NCBI GenBank assembly: GCA_000198515.1
Contig: FP929140.1
Location: forward strand, 3,260,527-3,324,526
Direction of reading: 5' to 3'
DNA length: 64,000 bases
Origin: a gamma proteobacterium HdN1
Lineage (GTDB): Bacteria; Pseudomonadota; Gammaproteobacteria; Pseudomonadales; Ketobacteraceae
The position numbers and the translations under genes are program-made. Under the pieces are notes generated by a model. The model had not been told where the DNA came from, searched no databases, and saw only the letters and a program-made list of their open reading frames with translations. This document shows positions 34,337 through 43,022 of this stretch, in pieces (position 1 is the stretch's first letter; every line of letters begins with the position of its first letter).

Positions 34337-36364
34337 TCATGGTGATGCTGGTGTGCTGGGCTCTGCTGCACCATGCCCCGGTGGCGGCAGAAAATTCAGC
34401 CGATAATGATTTGCGCCCGGATCGACGATTTCCAAACCGATATGAAAAGGAGTGTGGGGCGGCATCTGGCTGATGTCGATTGCGGGGTCGTTGATGTATT
34501 CCTTGGGCAGAAAGCCTCGGCTTGCAATGGTTTCGCCTTTATCATTTTCAAACGCAAGCTCAATAATTGGAAATGGCTGCGCGAATGGCGCGTCGTTCGT
34601 GATCATAAAATCGACGGACAGCGCTTTCGCAACTTTTGGATGGGAACGTACCACAAGGTTGGTGCCGCGAATCCTGTGGGTGTCGATCTGATCGGGCAGT
34701 TGGCAGCCGAGTTTTGCGCAGCCCCAGATGTAGTAGGGGCGCAGTTCGGGCAGGCGTGAGAGCTCATCCAACTTAAAGTAGGCGATTTGCACGATGAAAG
34801 TTGCAATCAGCGCCAAGATGCTAAGCGTGACCAGCGCTGTGCGGATCGGGCGGCTGCGTGGGGCGTGTGCCTTATCGTAGAGCGCGGCTTGCGCACGCAC
34901 GTTGGCGGCGATTTCGGCGGGCGAGAGCTGCTCTTTTACGCTTAGCGATTCCGCTTCGGTGGTTTCGCTATCTGTGGAATGTGTGGTTTTGGGGCGGCTG
35001 GCTTTTTCGAGATTGGCCCTGGATTGCTTGGCATCAAAACCCTGTAACGCGCCAATTGCGTCGTCAAGGTTGATATTTTCGATGCTGATATCAAGGTTGG
35101 GATCATCCAAACCGGATAAAAAGTCGGTGCTGAAGCTCGAAAACAGTTTCTCGTCTTTTTCTTGTTGCGGGATTTCTTGGCCATCATCGACCGCGTTATC
35201 GCTGGCTTTGCCCTTCGAGGTTTTGGGCGCATCTAAGGCGGGCGCAAGCGCGCTACGTTCACGGGCTTTACGGATCGCTTCATCTTTATTGCGCGAAAGG
35301 GCGCGGGCGCCAAACACGGGTTCGTGGTCGGGAACGAGTTCTTCTAGGGAGAGTTCTGGCGAGCCGCTGCTGGGCTTTTCCGGTTCGGGCGAGTCGCCTT
35401 CGAGCTCGCGTAGCATGGCTTTTGCCCATGCTTCGTCCATGTCGCTTTCTGGCGCTTCGTCGTCGTCCTTGAGGTCGTCGAGGTTGAAAAGATCATCCGC
35501 CGAGAACCCGCTTACGCCCAGGTTTCGGAAGCTGTCGCTCAACTCATCTTCGATGCGTTTGGTGTTGCTGGGGCTGCGGGCGCTGCTCGCTTTTTTGGTG
35601 GGAGCTGATGGGCGAGACGAATCAGAGTCATCGTCGCTAAAGAGGTCCCCGTCGCTGGTGATGTTGCTGAAACCGGTGCGGCTGGCGGGGGCTTTGCGAA
35701 TGGTGAAGTTATCCTCCGGTTCGCCGCTTTCCTCTTCTTCATCGTCGATAGATTCTCCCATTTCGGCGAGCATCTGGCGAGCCCAGTCTTCGCTTTTGGC
35801 GGCTTTGCCTTTGTTGCTTTTGGGTGCAGACTCGTCGGCGGTGTCAAACGGGTCTGGTGTGTTTGTTGTGACGGAGCTTACGTTTACACCAAAGTCGAAA
35901 CCGCTATCAGGATGATCTAGCAACAATTTCTGGTGGTAGTCGTCGATCTCGTCTTGCCCGTCGGTGGCGGCTGGGCGTGTAGAAGCGCTATGCGTGCCTG
36001 AGAGCGCGCTTGGAATTTGCGGTTTTCGCGGGCCGTCGAGGTTGCCATAGCTGCTTAGATCGGATTCATCTAGGTCGGCATAGGGGGTGATGTCGCTAAA
36101 ATTGTTGGAATCCCCGTAGGAGTCAAGGTCGCCCGCATCGTCAAAGCTGAAATCGCCTACTGGATCGTGTTTTGGCGGTGTGGGCGGCGGAGCAGGCGGT
36201 GTGAGGTTTTCAACCTCGGCGGATTTTATGATGGAGTCGTTGGCGTGAAAAACCTGATAGCACGCGCCGCAGCGTACTGCTCCGCCAGCAATTCGGAGGT
36301 GTTCCTGCGAGAGTCGGAAAGTAGTGCCGCAGTGGGGGCAACGTGTCAGGAGTTGATCGGACAT
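34337..36364 (-). CDS. Zinc-ribbon / DUF3426 membrane protein with long acidic disordered middle
   Basis: A 675-residue protein. The N-terminus is an MJ0042-type zinc ribbon (CPHC at 9-12 and CGAC near 32-35). A very long low-complexity acidic region (about 60-480, rich in Asp, Glu and Ser) follows, then one TM helix (ALVTLSILALIATFIVQIAY) and the DUF3426 domain, probably periplasmic. The architecture is standard in betaproteobacteria, where this gene follows prmA; the acidic linker is unusually long here. Function unknown. prmA starts 1.1 kb upstream on the same strand and its stop is 181 bp away. Confidence 0.85.
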   Translation of the reverse strand: MSDQLLTRCPHCGTTFRLSQEHLRIAGGAVRCGACYQVFHANDSIIKSAEVENLTPPAPPPTPPKHDPVGDFSFDDAGDLDSYGDSNNFSDITPYADLDESDLSSYGNLDGPRKPQIPSALSGTHSASTRPAATDGQDEIDDYHQKLLLDHPDSGFDFGVNVSSVTTNTPDPFDTADESAPKSNKGKAAKSEDWARQMLAEMGESIDDEEEESGEPEDNFTIRKAPASRTGFSNITSDGDLFSDDDSDSSRPSAPTKKASSARSPSNTKRIEDELSDSFRNLGVSGFSADDLFNLDDLKDDDEAPESDMDEAWAKAMLRELEGDSPEPEKPSSGSPELSLEELVPDHEPVFGARALSRNKDEAIRKARERSALAPALDAPKTSKGKASDNAVDDGQEIPQQEKDEKLFSSFSTDFLSGLDDPNLDISIENINLDDAIGALQGFDAKQSRANLEKASRPKTTHSTDSETTEAESLSVKEQLSPAEIAANVRAQAALYDKAHAPRSRPIRTALVTLSILALIATFIVQIAYFKLDELSRLPELRPYYIWGCAKLGCQLPDQIDTHRIRGTNLVVRSHPKVAKALSVDFMITNDAPFAQPFPIIELAFENDKGETIASRGFLPKEYINDPAIDISQMPPHTPFHIGLEIVDPGANHYRLNFLPPPGHGAAEPSTPASP

Positions 36365-36545
36365 TGGCTCAAAAGGCTTGGATAGGCGAAATGGTGTGCT
36401 CTATGCGCGTTTTTTGCCGCGGATAAAGCACTCGTTATTCTGGCTGCGGCCTTTAGCGGTGGCGTTGTTCGCGGCAGCTTCTTAGATTGTAGCCTTTTTG
36501 ATTGTAGTTTCCTTGCAAAACAAGCGGTAGCTCGAATACGTTGAA

Positions 36546-37460
36546 TTATGTTGATTTGTATTGAGATGCGGCGAGCGTGGCGTCGTCGAAACGGTGGCCA
36601 CTGATGCGCACCCAATCTTCGCGCTGGACGATCGGGTCTAGCAAAAAGAACGGCGCATAGGCGTTCATCACGCTTTCGGCTTGATGGTGTAGGATGCCAG
36701 AGAGCGCAATTTGGCCACCTTTGCGTACAAGATTGGAGAGTTTCGGCGCAAGTTCGATCAATGGGCCTGCAAGAATATTGGCAACCAAGATGTCACATTC
36801 CGAGGCTTGGTAGCGTTCTGGGCTGACAATGGTCAGGCGCGCGGCGACTTCGTTGCGTTCGGCGTTCTGGCCGGTAGCGAGTAGCGCTTGTGGGTCGTTA
36901 TCGACACCGGTGACGTGGTCTGCGCCCAAAAGCAGTGCTGCAATCGCCAAGATTCCGGAACCGCAGCCGTAATCCACAACGTTTGCGCCCTGTAGCGGTG
37001 CGCCATCCAGCCATTCAAGACAGAGTGCGGTGGTAGGGTGGGTGCCGGTGCCAAAGGCGAGGCCTGGGTCGAGCTTCATGATGACTGCGTTGGGCTCTGG
37101 CGGCTCCAGCCAGCTCGGTACAACCCAAAGGCGTTGGCCGAAGCGCATGGGGTGGTAGTTGGCCATCCATTCGCGTTCCCAGTCTTTGTCTTCAAGTGCC
37201 TCAACGCGAATACCGCCGCTAATGCGTGGGAAGTGGGTTTGCAGGGCTGCCACGACGGGTGCAAGTTCGGTCTCGGCTTCGAACAGCGCGGTGATGGTGA
37301 TGTCGTCCCAGAGTGGGGTGGCGCCGGGGGGCGGTTCAAAGAGTGGCTGGTCGCCCGAGTCTTGAAGGGTGAGCGCGAGGCTGTGGTTTTCCTGGAGAAA
37401 GTCTTCTACGTCAGAGGCGAGTTCGCGAGAGGTTTGTAGTTTCAGTTGGAGCCAAGGCAT
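36546..37460 (-). CDS. prmA: Ribosomal protein L11 methyltransferase
   Basis: A 304-residue SAM methyltransferase that trimethylates L11. Diagnostic blocks are KLDPGLAFGTGTHPTTALCL, VVDYGCGSGILAIAALLLGA (SAM motif) and DILVANILAGPLIELAP. Length fits PrmA. It is separated from the upstream accBC operon by a terminator (37507-37539). Confidence 0.94.
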   Translation of the reverse strand: MPWLQLKLQTSRELASDVEDFLQENHSLALTLQDSGDQPLFEPPPGATPLWDDITITALFEAETELAPVVAALQTHFPRISGGIRVEALEDKDWEREWMANYHPMRFGQRLWVVPSWLEPPEPNAVIMKLDPGLAFGTGTHPTTALCLEWLDGAPLQGANVVDYGCGSGILAIAALLLGADHVTGVDNDPQALLATGQNAERNEVAARLTIVSPERYQASECDILVANILAGPLIELAPKLSNLVRKGGQIALSGILHHQAESVMNAYAPFFLLDPIVQREDWVRISGHRFDDATLAASQYKST

Positions 37461-37506
37461 GTTGCGTTCCGAAGCAGGCGGGCAAGAAGGAGTGGCTCTG
37501 TAGGGC

Positions 37507-37539
37507 GAAAAACGAAGAGGCAGGGGATGCCTGCCTCTT
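37507..37539 (-). terminator. Intrinsic terminator after accC
   Basis: A perfect 10-bp stem (AAGAGGCAGG / CCTGCCTCTT, 37515-37539) with a 5-base loop. On the minus strand it is followed by CGTTTTTCG. It ends the accBC message before prmA. Confidence 0.82.
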
Positions 37540-37546
37540 GTGTGCG

Positions 37547-38899
37547 TTAGTGGTGCACCTTACCCAGAATTTTTTCGAGGTAGTGAATGTCCACACCGCC
37601 TTTCTCAAAGCCGCGATCGCGCATGATAACTTTTTTGTGCAGCGCAATGTTGGTTTCGATCCCGTCTACCATGATTTCATCGAGCGCATTGCGGATGCGG
37701 CCGAGAGCGGTGGCGCGATCTTCGCCCCAGGCGATGAGCTTGCCGATCAGCGAATCATAGTTGGGCGGTACGCGGTAGCCGCTGTAAAGATGAGTGTCCA
37801 TGCGGATTCCATTGCCACCGGGCGCATGCCAGTATTTGACGTTGCCGGGAGATGGAATGAAAGTGCGTGGGTTTTCCGCGTTGATGCGGCACTCGATGGC
37901 GTGGCCTTTGATTTGAATGTCGCGCTGCTTGAGACGCAGTTTCTCGCCTGCGGCAACATGCAACTGCTCTTTGATCAGGTCGATACCGGTTACCATTTCG
38001 GTAACGGGGTGCTCTACCTGAATCCGAGTGTTCATTTCGATAAAGTAGAATTGCTCGTTTTCGTAGAGAAATTCAAAGGTGCCGGCGCCACGGTAGTTGA
38101 TGGCTTTGCAGGCTTCTACGCAGCGCTCGCCTACTTCTTTGCGGAGCGCGTCGGGAATGCCGGGGGCTGGCGCTTCTTCGACCACTTTTTGGTGGCGGCG
38201 CTGCAGCGAGCAGTCGCGATCGCCCAAGTAGACGGCATTTCCTTGGCCATCCCCCAGCACTTGGATTTCAACGTGGCGTGGGGTGGTCAGGAATTTTTCC
38301 ATGTAGACGCTAGCGTCGCCAAAGGCGGCGCGGGCTTCGGCGCGGGTGAGGGAGACGGCTTTGAGCAGTTCGTCTTCGCTGTGGACAACGCGCATCCCAC
38401 GTCCGCCGCCGCCTGCCGCCGCCTTGATGATGACAGGGTAGCCTACGCGCCGGCCGGTTTTGAGGGTTTCGTTGTCGTCGTCGCCCAGTGGCCCGTCGGA
38501 GCCGGGTACGGTAGGTACGCCAGCGGCTTTCATGGCGTGGATGGCGGATACTTTATTGCCCATCAGGCGGATGGTTTCCGCTTCGGGGCCGATAAAGATA
38601 AAGCCGCTGTCTTTGACGCGTTCGGCAAAGTCGGCGTTTTCCGCCAAAAATCCGTAGCCTGGGTGGATGGCGTCGGCGCAGGTAACCTCTGCGGCGCTGA
38701 TGATGGCCGGAATGTTCAAGTAGCTCTCGGCAGCAGGCGCAGGGCCAATGCAGACGGCTTCATCGGCGAGTTTGATATGGAGAAGGTCGCGATCAGCGGT
38801 GGAATAGACCGCGACGGTTTTGATGCCCAACTCCTTGCAGGCGCGTAGCACCCGCAAGGCAATTTCGCCACGGTTGGCGATGAGGACTTTTGAAAGCAT
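37547..38899 (-). CDS. accC: Acetyl-CoA carboxylase, biotin carboxylase subunit
   Basis: A 450-residue ATP-grasp enzyme that carboxylates the biotin on AccB, the first step of fatty-acid synthesis. Signatures: [20 protein letters not shown] at the N-terminus, the glycine-rich loop [36 protein letters not shown] and the catalytic [17 protein letters not shown]. It begins 17 bp after accB in the usual accB-accC operon. A large antisense open frame covering this gene is a codon-bias shadow. Confidence 0.96.
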   Translation of the reverse strand: MLSKVLIANRGEIALRVLRACKELGIKTVAVYSTADRDLLHIKLADEAVCIGPAPAAESYLNIPAIISAAEVTCADAIHPGYGFLAENADFAERVKDSGFIFIGPEAETIRLMGNKVSAIHAMKAAGVPTVPGSDGPLGDDDNETLKTGRRVGYPVIIKAAAGGGGRGMRVVHSEDELLKAVSLTRAEARAAFGDASVYMEKFLTTPRHVEIQVLGDGQGNAVYLGDRDCSLQRRHQKVVEEAPAPGIPDALRKEVGERCVEACKAINYRGAGTFEFLYENEQFYFIEMNTRIQVEHPVTEMVTGIDLIKEQLHVAAGEKLRLKQRDIQIKGHAIECRINAENPRTFIPSPGNVKYWHAPGGNGIRMDTHLYSGYRVPPNYDSLIGKLIAWGEDRATALGRIRNALDEIMVDGIETNIALHKKVIMRDRGFEKGGVDIHYLEKILGKVHH

Positions 38900-38916
38900 G
38901 GTGTGCGCCTCTGTCC

Positions 38917-39369
38917 TTAGCCGATGACAAACAGTGGTTGGTCGTATTCCACGGGTTGTGCGTTATCTACCAGAATGGCGTTGATGGTGCCGGATTTGTC
39001 GGCTTCGATCTGGTTCATCATCTTCATCGCTTCGATGATGCAGAGCACGTCGCCTTGTTTTACGGTCTGGCCGATTTCAACAAAGTTTTTGGAGTCGGGC
39101 GAGGCTGCGCGGTAGAAGGTGCCAACCATCGGCGAGCGTACTTTGTGCCCTGCGGGTTCGGCCGGTGCAGCAGCAGCGGGCGCTGCTGTGGGGGCGGCAG
39201 CTGCAGGTGCCGCCGCCATCGGCGCAGGCATCGGCATGGCGTATTGGGCGGCTACGGTTGGGCGGTGGCGGCTGATGCGCACCGATTCTTCACCTTCCTT
39301 GATTTCAATTTCGTCGATACCGGATTCTTCCAGCAGTTCGATGAGTTTTTTGACTTTGCGAATGTCCAT
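38917..39369 (-). CDS. accB: Acetyl-CoA carboxylase biotin carboxyl carrier protein
   Basis: A 150-residue carrier. The N-terminus [20 protein letters not shown] is typical, a long Ala/Pro-rich linker follows, and the C-terminal biotinyl domain contains [13 protein letters not shown] with the biotinylated Lys in the MKM motif. ATG 39369 is chosen over a frame to 39486, which adds 39 unrelated residues. Confidence 0.95.
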   Translation of the reverse strand: MDIRKVKKLIELLEESGIDEIEIKEGEESVRISRHRPTVAAQYAMPMPAPMAAAPAAAAPTAAPAAAAPAEPAGHKVRSPMVGTFYRAASPDSKNFVEIGQTVKQGDVLCIIEAMKMMNQIEADKSGTINAILVDNAQPVEYDQPLFVIG

Positions 39370-39436
39370 AGGGCGTGCTCTGTAGTCTGGTTTTCGTTGT
39401 AAGCTGTTTTTTGTAAAAATGCCGCCGGCCAATCGT

Positions 39437-39877
39437 TTAGCTGGCGAGACTGCGGATTGCGGAAAGCAGGGCGTATTCATAGCCATCGGCCCCTAACCCC
39501 ACGATTGTCCCATTGGCGATGTCGGAGAAGTAGGAGTGGTGGCGGAAGGCTTCGCGAGCGTGTACGTTGCTTAGGTGAACCTCAATAAAGGGAATTTCAC
39601 TGCTGAGCAGGGCGTCGCGCAGTGCGATGCTGGTGTGTGTAAACGCCGCTGGGTTAAAAATAATGAAGGCAATTTGTTCGCTGCGCGCCAAGTGAATGCG
39701 GTCGATGAGTGCGTGCTCGGCGTTGCTTTGGAAACATACGCACTGGTGGCCGTAGGTTTCGGCAACCTGTTGCAGGTGGCTTTCGATTGCGCTCAATGTG
39801 GTGTGCCCGTACTTGGCAGGCTCGCGCGTGCCGAGCATATTCAGGTTGGGGCCGTTGAGCAGCAAGAAAGTCGCCAT
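39437..39877 (-). CDS. aroQ: 3-dehydroquinate dehydratase, type II
   Basis: A 146-residue type II dehydroquinase of the shikimate pathway. [20 protein letters not shown] is the N-terminal signature with the active-site Tyr; [17 protein letters not shown] and [18 protein letters not shown] complete the active site. GAGGAA precedes ATG 39877; the frame to 39925 is too long. It lies 67 bp upstream of accB on the same strand, the common aroQ-accB-accC order. Confidence 0.94.
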   Translation of the reverse strand: MATFLLLNGPNLNMLGTREPAKYGHTTLSAIESHLQQVAETYGHQCVCFQSNAEHALIDRIHLARSEQIAFIIFNPAAFTHTSIALRDALLSSEIPFIEVHLSNVHAREAFRHHSYFSDIANGTIVGLGADGYEYALLSAIRSLAS

Positions 39878-40007
39878 AGTGTTCCTCAATGGAAATGCCG
39901 TGGGTTGGCTCAGGATTATAACCATGAGCCTGACAGCCTGCTTGTGAAATCCAGCAGGTTCTTACAATCGTTTACAAGTTCGGGGATGTTCTCTGCAGGA
40001 TAGGCGC

Positions 40008-40079
40008 AGTTCTGCTCAAGGGTATACGCCGAGTTCTGCTTAAGGGTATACGTGCAGTTCCGTTCAGGGGTATATGCCG
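40008..40079. repeat. Tandem repeat, 3 x 24 bp, overlapping the dsbD stop codon
   Basis: Units: AGTTCTGCTCAAGGGTATAC+GCCG (40008), AGTTCTGCTTAAGGGTATAC+GTGC (40032) and AGTTCCGTTCAGGGGTATAT+GCCG (40056). The third copy contains the dsbD stop (40064-40066) and its last codons. The unit is 8 codons long, so the end of dsbD appears to have been copied twice into the downstream region. Confidence 0.85.
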
Positions 40080-42172
40080 AGGGCTTGCAGTTGGCGCAGA
40101 AAGCGCGGGGCATCGGTGGTACCCACTAGGCGCAGGGCTTGCAGCTCGTTGCCTTGGTTGTCGAGAAATAAGTAGGCCGGTGGGCCGGGCAAATTGAACC
40201 GCTCCAGTAAGCGTTCGCCATCGAGGGTGTCGGTCAGGTCGAGCTTGATCAACAAATGGCCTTTGAGTGCAGCCAATACGTCGGGGCGGGAGAGCACCTG
40301 CTTTTCCATGATCTTGCAGGCGATACACCAATCGGCCCATACGTCGATCATGACGGGAGTGTTTTCGCTGCGGGCACTGGCCAGTGCGAGATCAAGAGCG
40401 CGCTCTGTGCTGACTTTGATGAATTCAGGGCGCTGTTGCTTGGTTGCTGCGTCGGGTGCATTTAGAGAGCTGCCGCCGGCCGTGGTGCCAGCGCCTAGCC
40501 CTGAGGCCCCAATCCCGGAAAACACAATCCCTGAAAACCGCAGCCCACCGGCAAGGATCAGGCTAGCACCAAAGGCCGCGAATCCCCAGCCGATCCCTTT
40601 GAAGAACTTGCCCTGCGCCTGTGAAGGCGTATCCCCAACTCCGAGGTAGATTGCGGCAAGAAGCGCGAGCGCTCCCCACAAGATCAGCGCAATTTCGTCG
40701 TCCAGTAGATATTGGGTAATCCAAAGGCCGGTTCCGAGTAGCAATACGCCAAACAAGCCCTTGATATTGTCCATCCATGCGCCAGCTCTCGGCAGAATGT
40801 TCGCGCCTGTTGTGCCCAGTACGATGAGCGGTGCGCCCATGCCGAGAGAGAGTGCAAAAAGGGCAAATCCGCCGAGCAGTGCATCGCCGGTGTTGCTGAT
40901 GTAAAGAATCGCTCCCATGAGCGGGGCGGAGATACAGGGGCTCATCACGAGTGCAGAGAGGGCACCCATTAAGCCGACTCCCGCCAAACCGTGCCCCCAG
41001 GGGCGCTTTTGGGTGCCATCTTGAACTTTGTGGAGGCGTTCCTGAAGTGCTCGCGGCAGCTGCAGCTCGTAAAACCCAAACATCGACAGCGAAAGCAAGA
41101 CGAAGATCACGGCGGTAGCGATCAATACGGAAGGTTGCTGTAGCCAGTACTGAATCTTGGCACCGCTCGCACCTGCCAGTGCGCCGGCGAGCGTGTAGGT
41201 AAGCGCCATGCCGCCCACATAGGCGCTAGAGAGCGCAAAGCCGCGCCGCGCGTTGGTTTGTGCGCCTTGTCCGACGATGAGGCTGGAGAGAATCGGCACC
41301 ATGGGCAATACGCAGGGGGTGAGGGAGAGGGCGAGTCCCAAACCGAAAAAGATCAGCGTGATTTTGATCAGCCCGCTGGAGGCGAGCAAGGCTTCGATGC
41401 CGCTTGCCGTTTCGGTTTCTACTTTTACCTTTACTTCGGCTCCGGCTCCGGCTCCGGCTTCGGGGGCGGTGTTGAGGTTGCTGCCGCTTGTATTGCCGTT
41501 GCTGGCGGTGGCAGTGCTCGCACTTGTATTCGTAGGGGCAGCAGGAGCGCTGGTGGCATTTGTAGGACTGGCTGCATTGGTAGGAATGGTTACGGGGTAC
41601 ATATCCGTGTGGGATTGTGGCAAATAGCACAAGCCTTTTTCTGCGCAGCCCTGATATTGCACGCGCACTTCTGCAAAGCCATCGGGCGTTGCGAGCACGG
41701 GAACGGTGATGGTGACTTCGTTGAAATAGGCGTCTACTTTGCCAAATTCAAGGTCTTGGACTTCCTTGGATGGTTGCTGGAACTCAATCGGCCCAAGCTG
41801 TACAGCGGGGTCTAACGCGGTTAGGTGAAACTTGTCTTTATACAGATAGTAGCCGGGGTGGATTTTCCAGTGAAAGCGCAGCACATTGCCCGGTTCGTTG
41901 GGTTTTTCCGGATGATCAAGAACGCTGCTATCCAGTACAAACGCCACGCCGGGCGGTAAAAATTCAGGATTGCCGCTGGATGCGCTTGCGGCTTGCAGTT
42001 CGGCTTGGGCTGTTCGCAGTTGCGCTTGGGAGGTGGCGGGAAAAAGGCTGTTTTCTGCGTGGGCGCTTGCGGTGAGTGCGCCGTAGAGGGAGAACAGGCT
42101 GCAGAAAAAAACGAAAAGCGCGGCAACAGAGGGTACGCTCTTTGTGTGACGCGCCTTGGAGTTGAAAAACAT
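40064..42172 (-). CDS. dsbD: Thiol:disulfide interchange protein DsbD
   Basis: A 702-residue inner-membrane reductase with three modules. A signal peptide and periplasmic alpha domain (with CAEKGLCYLP Cys pair) are followed by an Ala/Ser/Thr-rich linker, then the eight-helix beta domain (SLTPCVLPMVPILSSLI and later MSPCISAPL), then a C-terminal thioredoxin-like gamma domain with WADWCIACKIMEKQV. It carries electrons from cytosolic thioredoxin to periplasmic DsbC/DsbG and cytochrome maturation. The stop codon falls inside a 24-bp tandem repeat. Length is somewhat above the E. coli protein because of the linker. Confidence 0.93.
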   Translation of the reverse strand: MFFNSKARHTKSVPSVAALFVFFCSLFSLYGALTASAHAENSLFPATSQAQLRTAQAELQAASASSGNPEFLPPGVAFVLDSSVLDHPEKPNEPGNVLRFHWKIHPGYYLYKDKFHLTALDPAVQLGPIEFQQPSKEVQDLEFGKVDAYFNEVTITVPVLATPDGFAEVRVQYQGCAEKGLCYLPQSHTDMYPVTIPTNAASPTNATSAPAAPTNTSASTATASNGNTSGSNLNTAPEAGAGAGAEVKVKVETETASGIEALLASSGLIKITLIFFGLGLALSLTPCVLPMVPILSSLIVGQGAQTNARRGFALSSAYVGGMALTYTLAGALAGASGAKIQYWLQQPSVLIATAVIFVLLSLSMFGFYELQLPRALQERLHKVQDGTQKRPWGHGLAGVGLMGALSALVMSPCISAPLMGAILYISNTGDALLGGFALFALSLGMGAPLIVLGTTGANILPRAGAWMDNIKGLFGVLLLGTGLWITQYLLDDEIALILWGALALLAAIYLGVGDTPSQAQGKFFKGIGWGFAAFGASLILAGGLRFSGIVFSGIGASGLGAGTTAGGSSLNAPDAATKQQRPEFIKVSTERALDLALASARSENTPVMIDVWADWCIACKIMEKQVLSRPDVLAALKGHLLIKLDLTDTLDGERLLERFNLPGPPAYLFLDNQGNELQALRLVGTTDAPRFLRQLQALGIYP

Positions 42173-42325
42173 GCTGGTTAAAATCCGGTCAGATCGCTAG
42201 CGTTAAGGCTTGGACGCCAGAAAACAAAAAGGGTTCTCATTCTGAGCGATTTGATGCGGAACGCCAAGTCTTGGTTGCTATGCTTCTTGCAAGGCGAACA
42301 AATGTGTATTGGTAATGGCTAACAA

Positions 42326-43006
42326 ATGTGTGTAAGGCGTTCTTCCCGATTGCTGCTAGCTCTTGTGCTTTTGTGGGCTGCGCCTGCCTTTGCTGCCGAA
42401 GGAGTTGCGGTGAGCCAGCAGGTGCTTACTCGCCTTGTGAGCACCTATGGTGGGGATGCTTTGGGGCGATTGCTGGCGTGGTCGTCCTTGCTGGAGGAGT
42501 TGCCCCGCTTGCCCGAGCGACAAAAACTTGAACGGGTGAACCGTTTTTTTAATACCTTAGCGTTTGTGCCCGATGATGAGCACTGGCAGCAGGAAGATTA
42601 CTGGGCAACGCCGGTGGAGTTCATTGCGTCGGACGGTGGGGACTGTGAAGATTTTGCGATTGCGAAATTTTTTACGCTCAAAGCGGTGGGCGTTCCAAGT
42701 GAAGCGATGCGTTTGGCCTATGTCAAAGCGCTGACCTTGGATCAGGCGCATATGGTATTGGTGTATTACCCGCCGGCGCCGTCCGAAGGGGAGAGTACGC
42801 AAAGCGCAGAACCATTGGTTCTGGACAATTTGGTGGATGAAATTTTGCCAGCTTCCTCTCGCAAGGATTTGCTGCCGGTATATAGTTTCAACGGTGAAGG
42901 TTTATGGCAAGCCAGGTCGCAAGGGCAGGATGTACGTCTTGGTCGCGGTGAGGACGTATTGATGTGGAAAACCTTGATTGAGCGGATAAAATTACAGGAA
43001 AAATGA
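42326..43006 (+). CDS. lapG: LapG-type transglutaminase-like cysteine protease
   Basis: A 226-residue periplasmic protease with signal peptide (SSRLLLALVLLWAAPAFA). The BTLCP-family catalytic triad is visible: Cys107 in SDGGDCEDFAIAKF, His142 in LDQAHMVLVYY, and Asp167 in LVLDNLVDEI. LapG cuts the N-terminal region of large LapA-type adhesins, releasing them from the outer membrane when c-di-GMP is low. It lies 16 bp before a LapD-type gene, confirming the family call. No LapA-like substrate with a clear retention module is in the window. The start ATG overlaps a short direct repeat (AACAAATGTGT at 42297 and 42321). Confidence 0.87.
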   Translation: MCVRRSSRLLLALVLLWAAPAFAAEGVAVSQQVLTRLVSTYGGDALGRLLAWSSLLEELPRLPERQKLERVNRFFNTLAFVPDDEHWQQEDYWATPVEFIASDGGDCEDFAIAKFFTLKAVGVPSEAMRLAYVKALTLDQAHMVLVYYPPAPSEGESTQSAEPLVLDNLVDEILPASSRKDLLPVYSFNGEGLWQARSQGQDVRLGRGEDVLMWKTLIERIKLQEK

Positions 43007-43022
43007 CGCAGGAGACGCGCGT

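Noticed and set aside
34902-35915. 337-aa Ser-rich open frame antisense to the DUF3426 gene
   Set aside because: It is the reverse of the acidic low-complexity region; no start signal or domain.
37538-38848. 436-aa antisense open frame over accC
   Set aside because: accC is certain from its motifs; the antisense frame has a composition typical of reverse reading of GC-biased codons and no recognisable domains.
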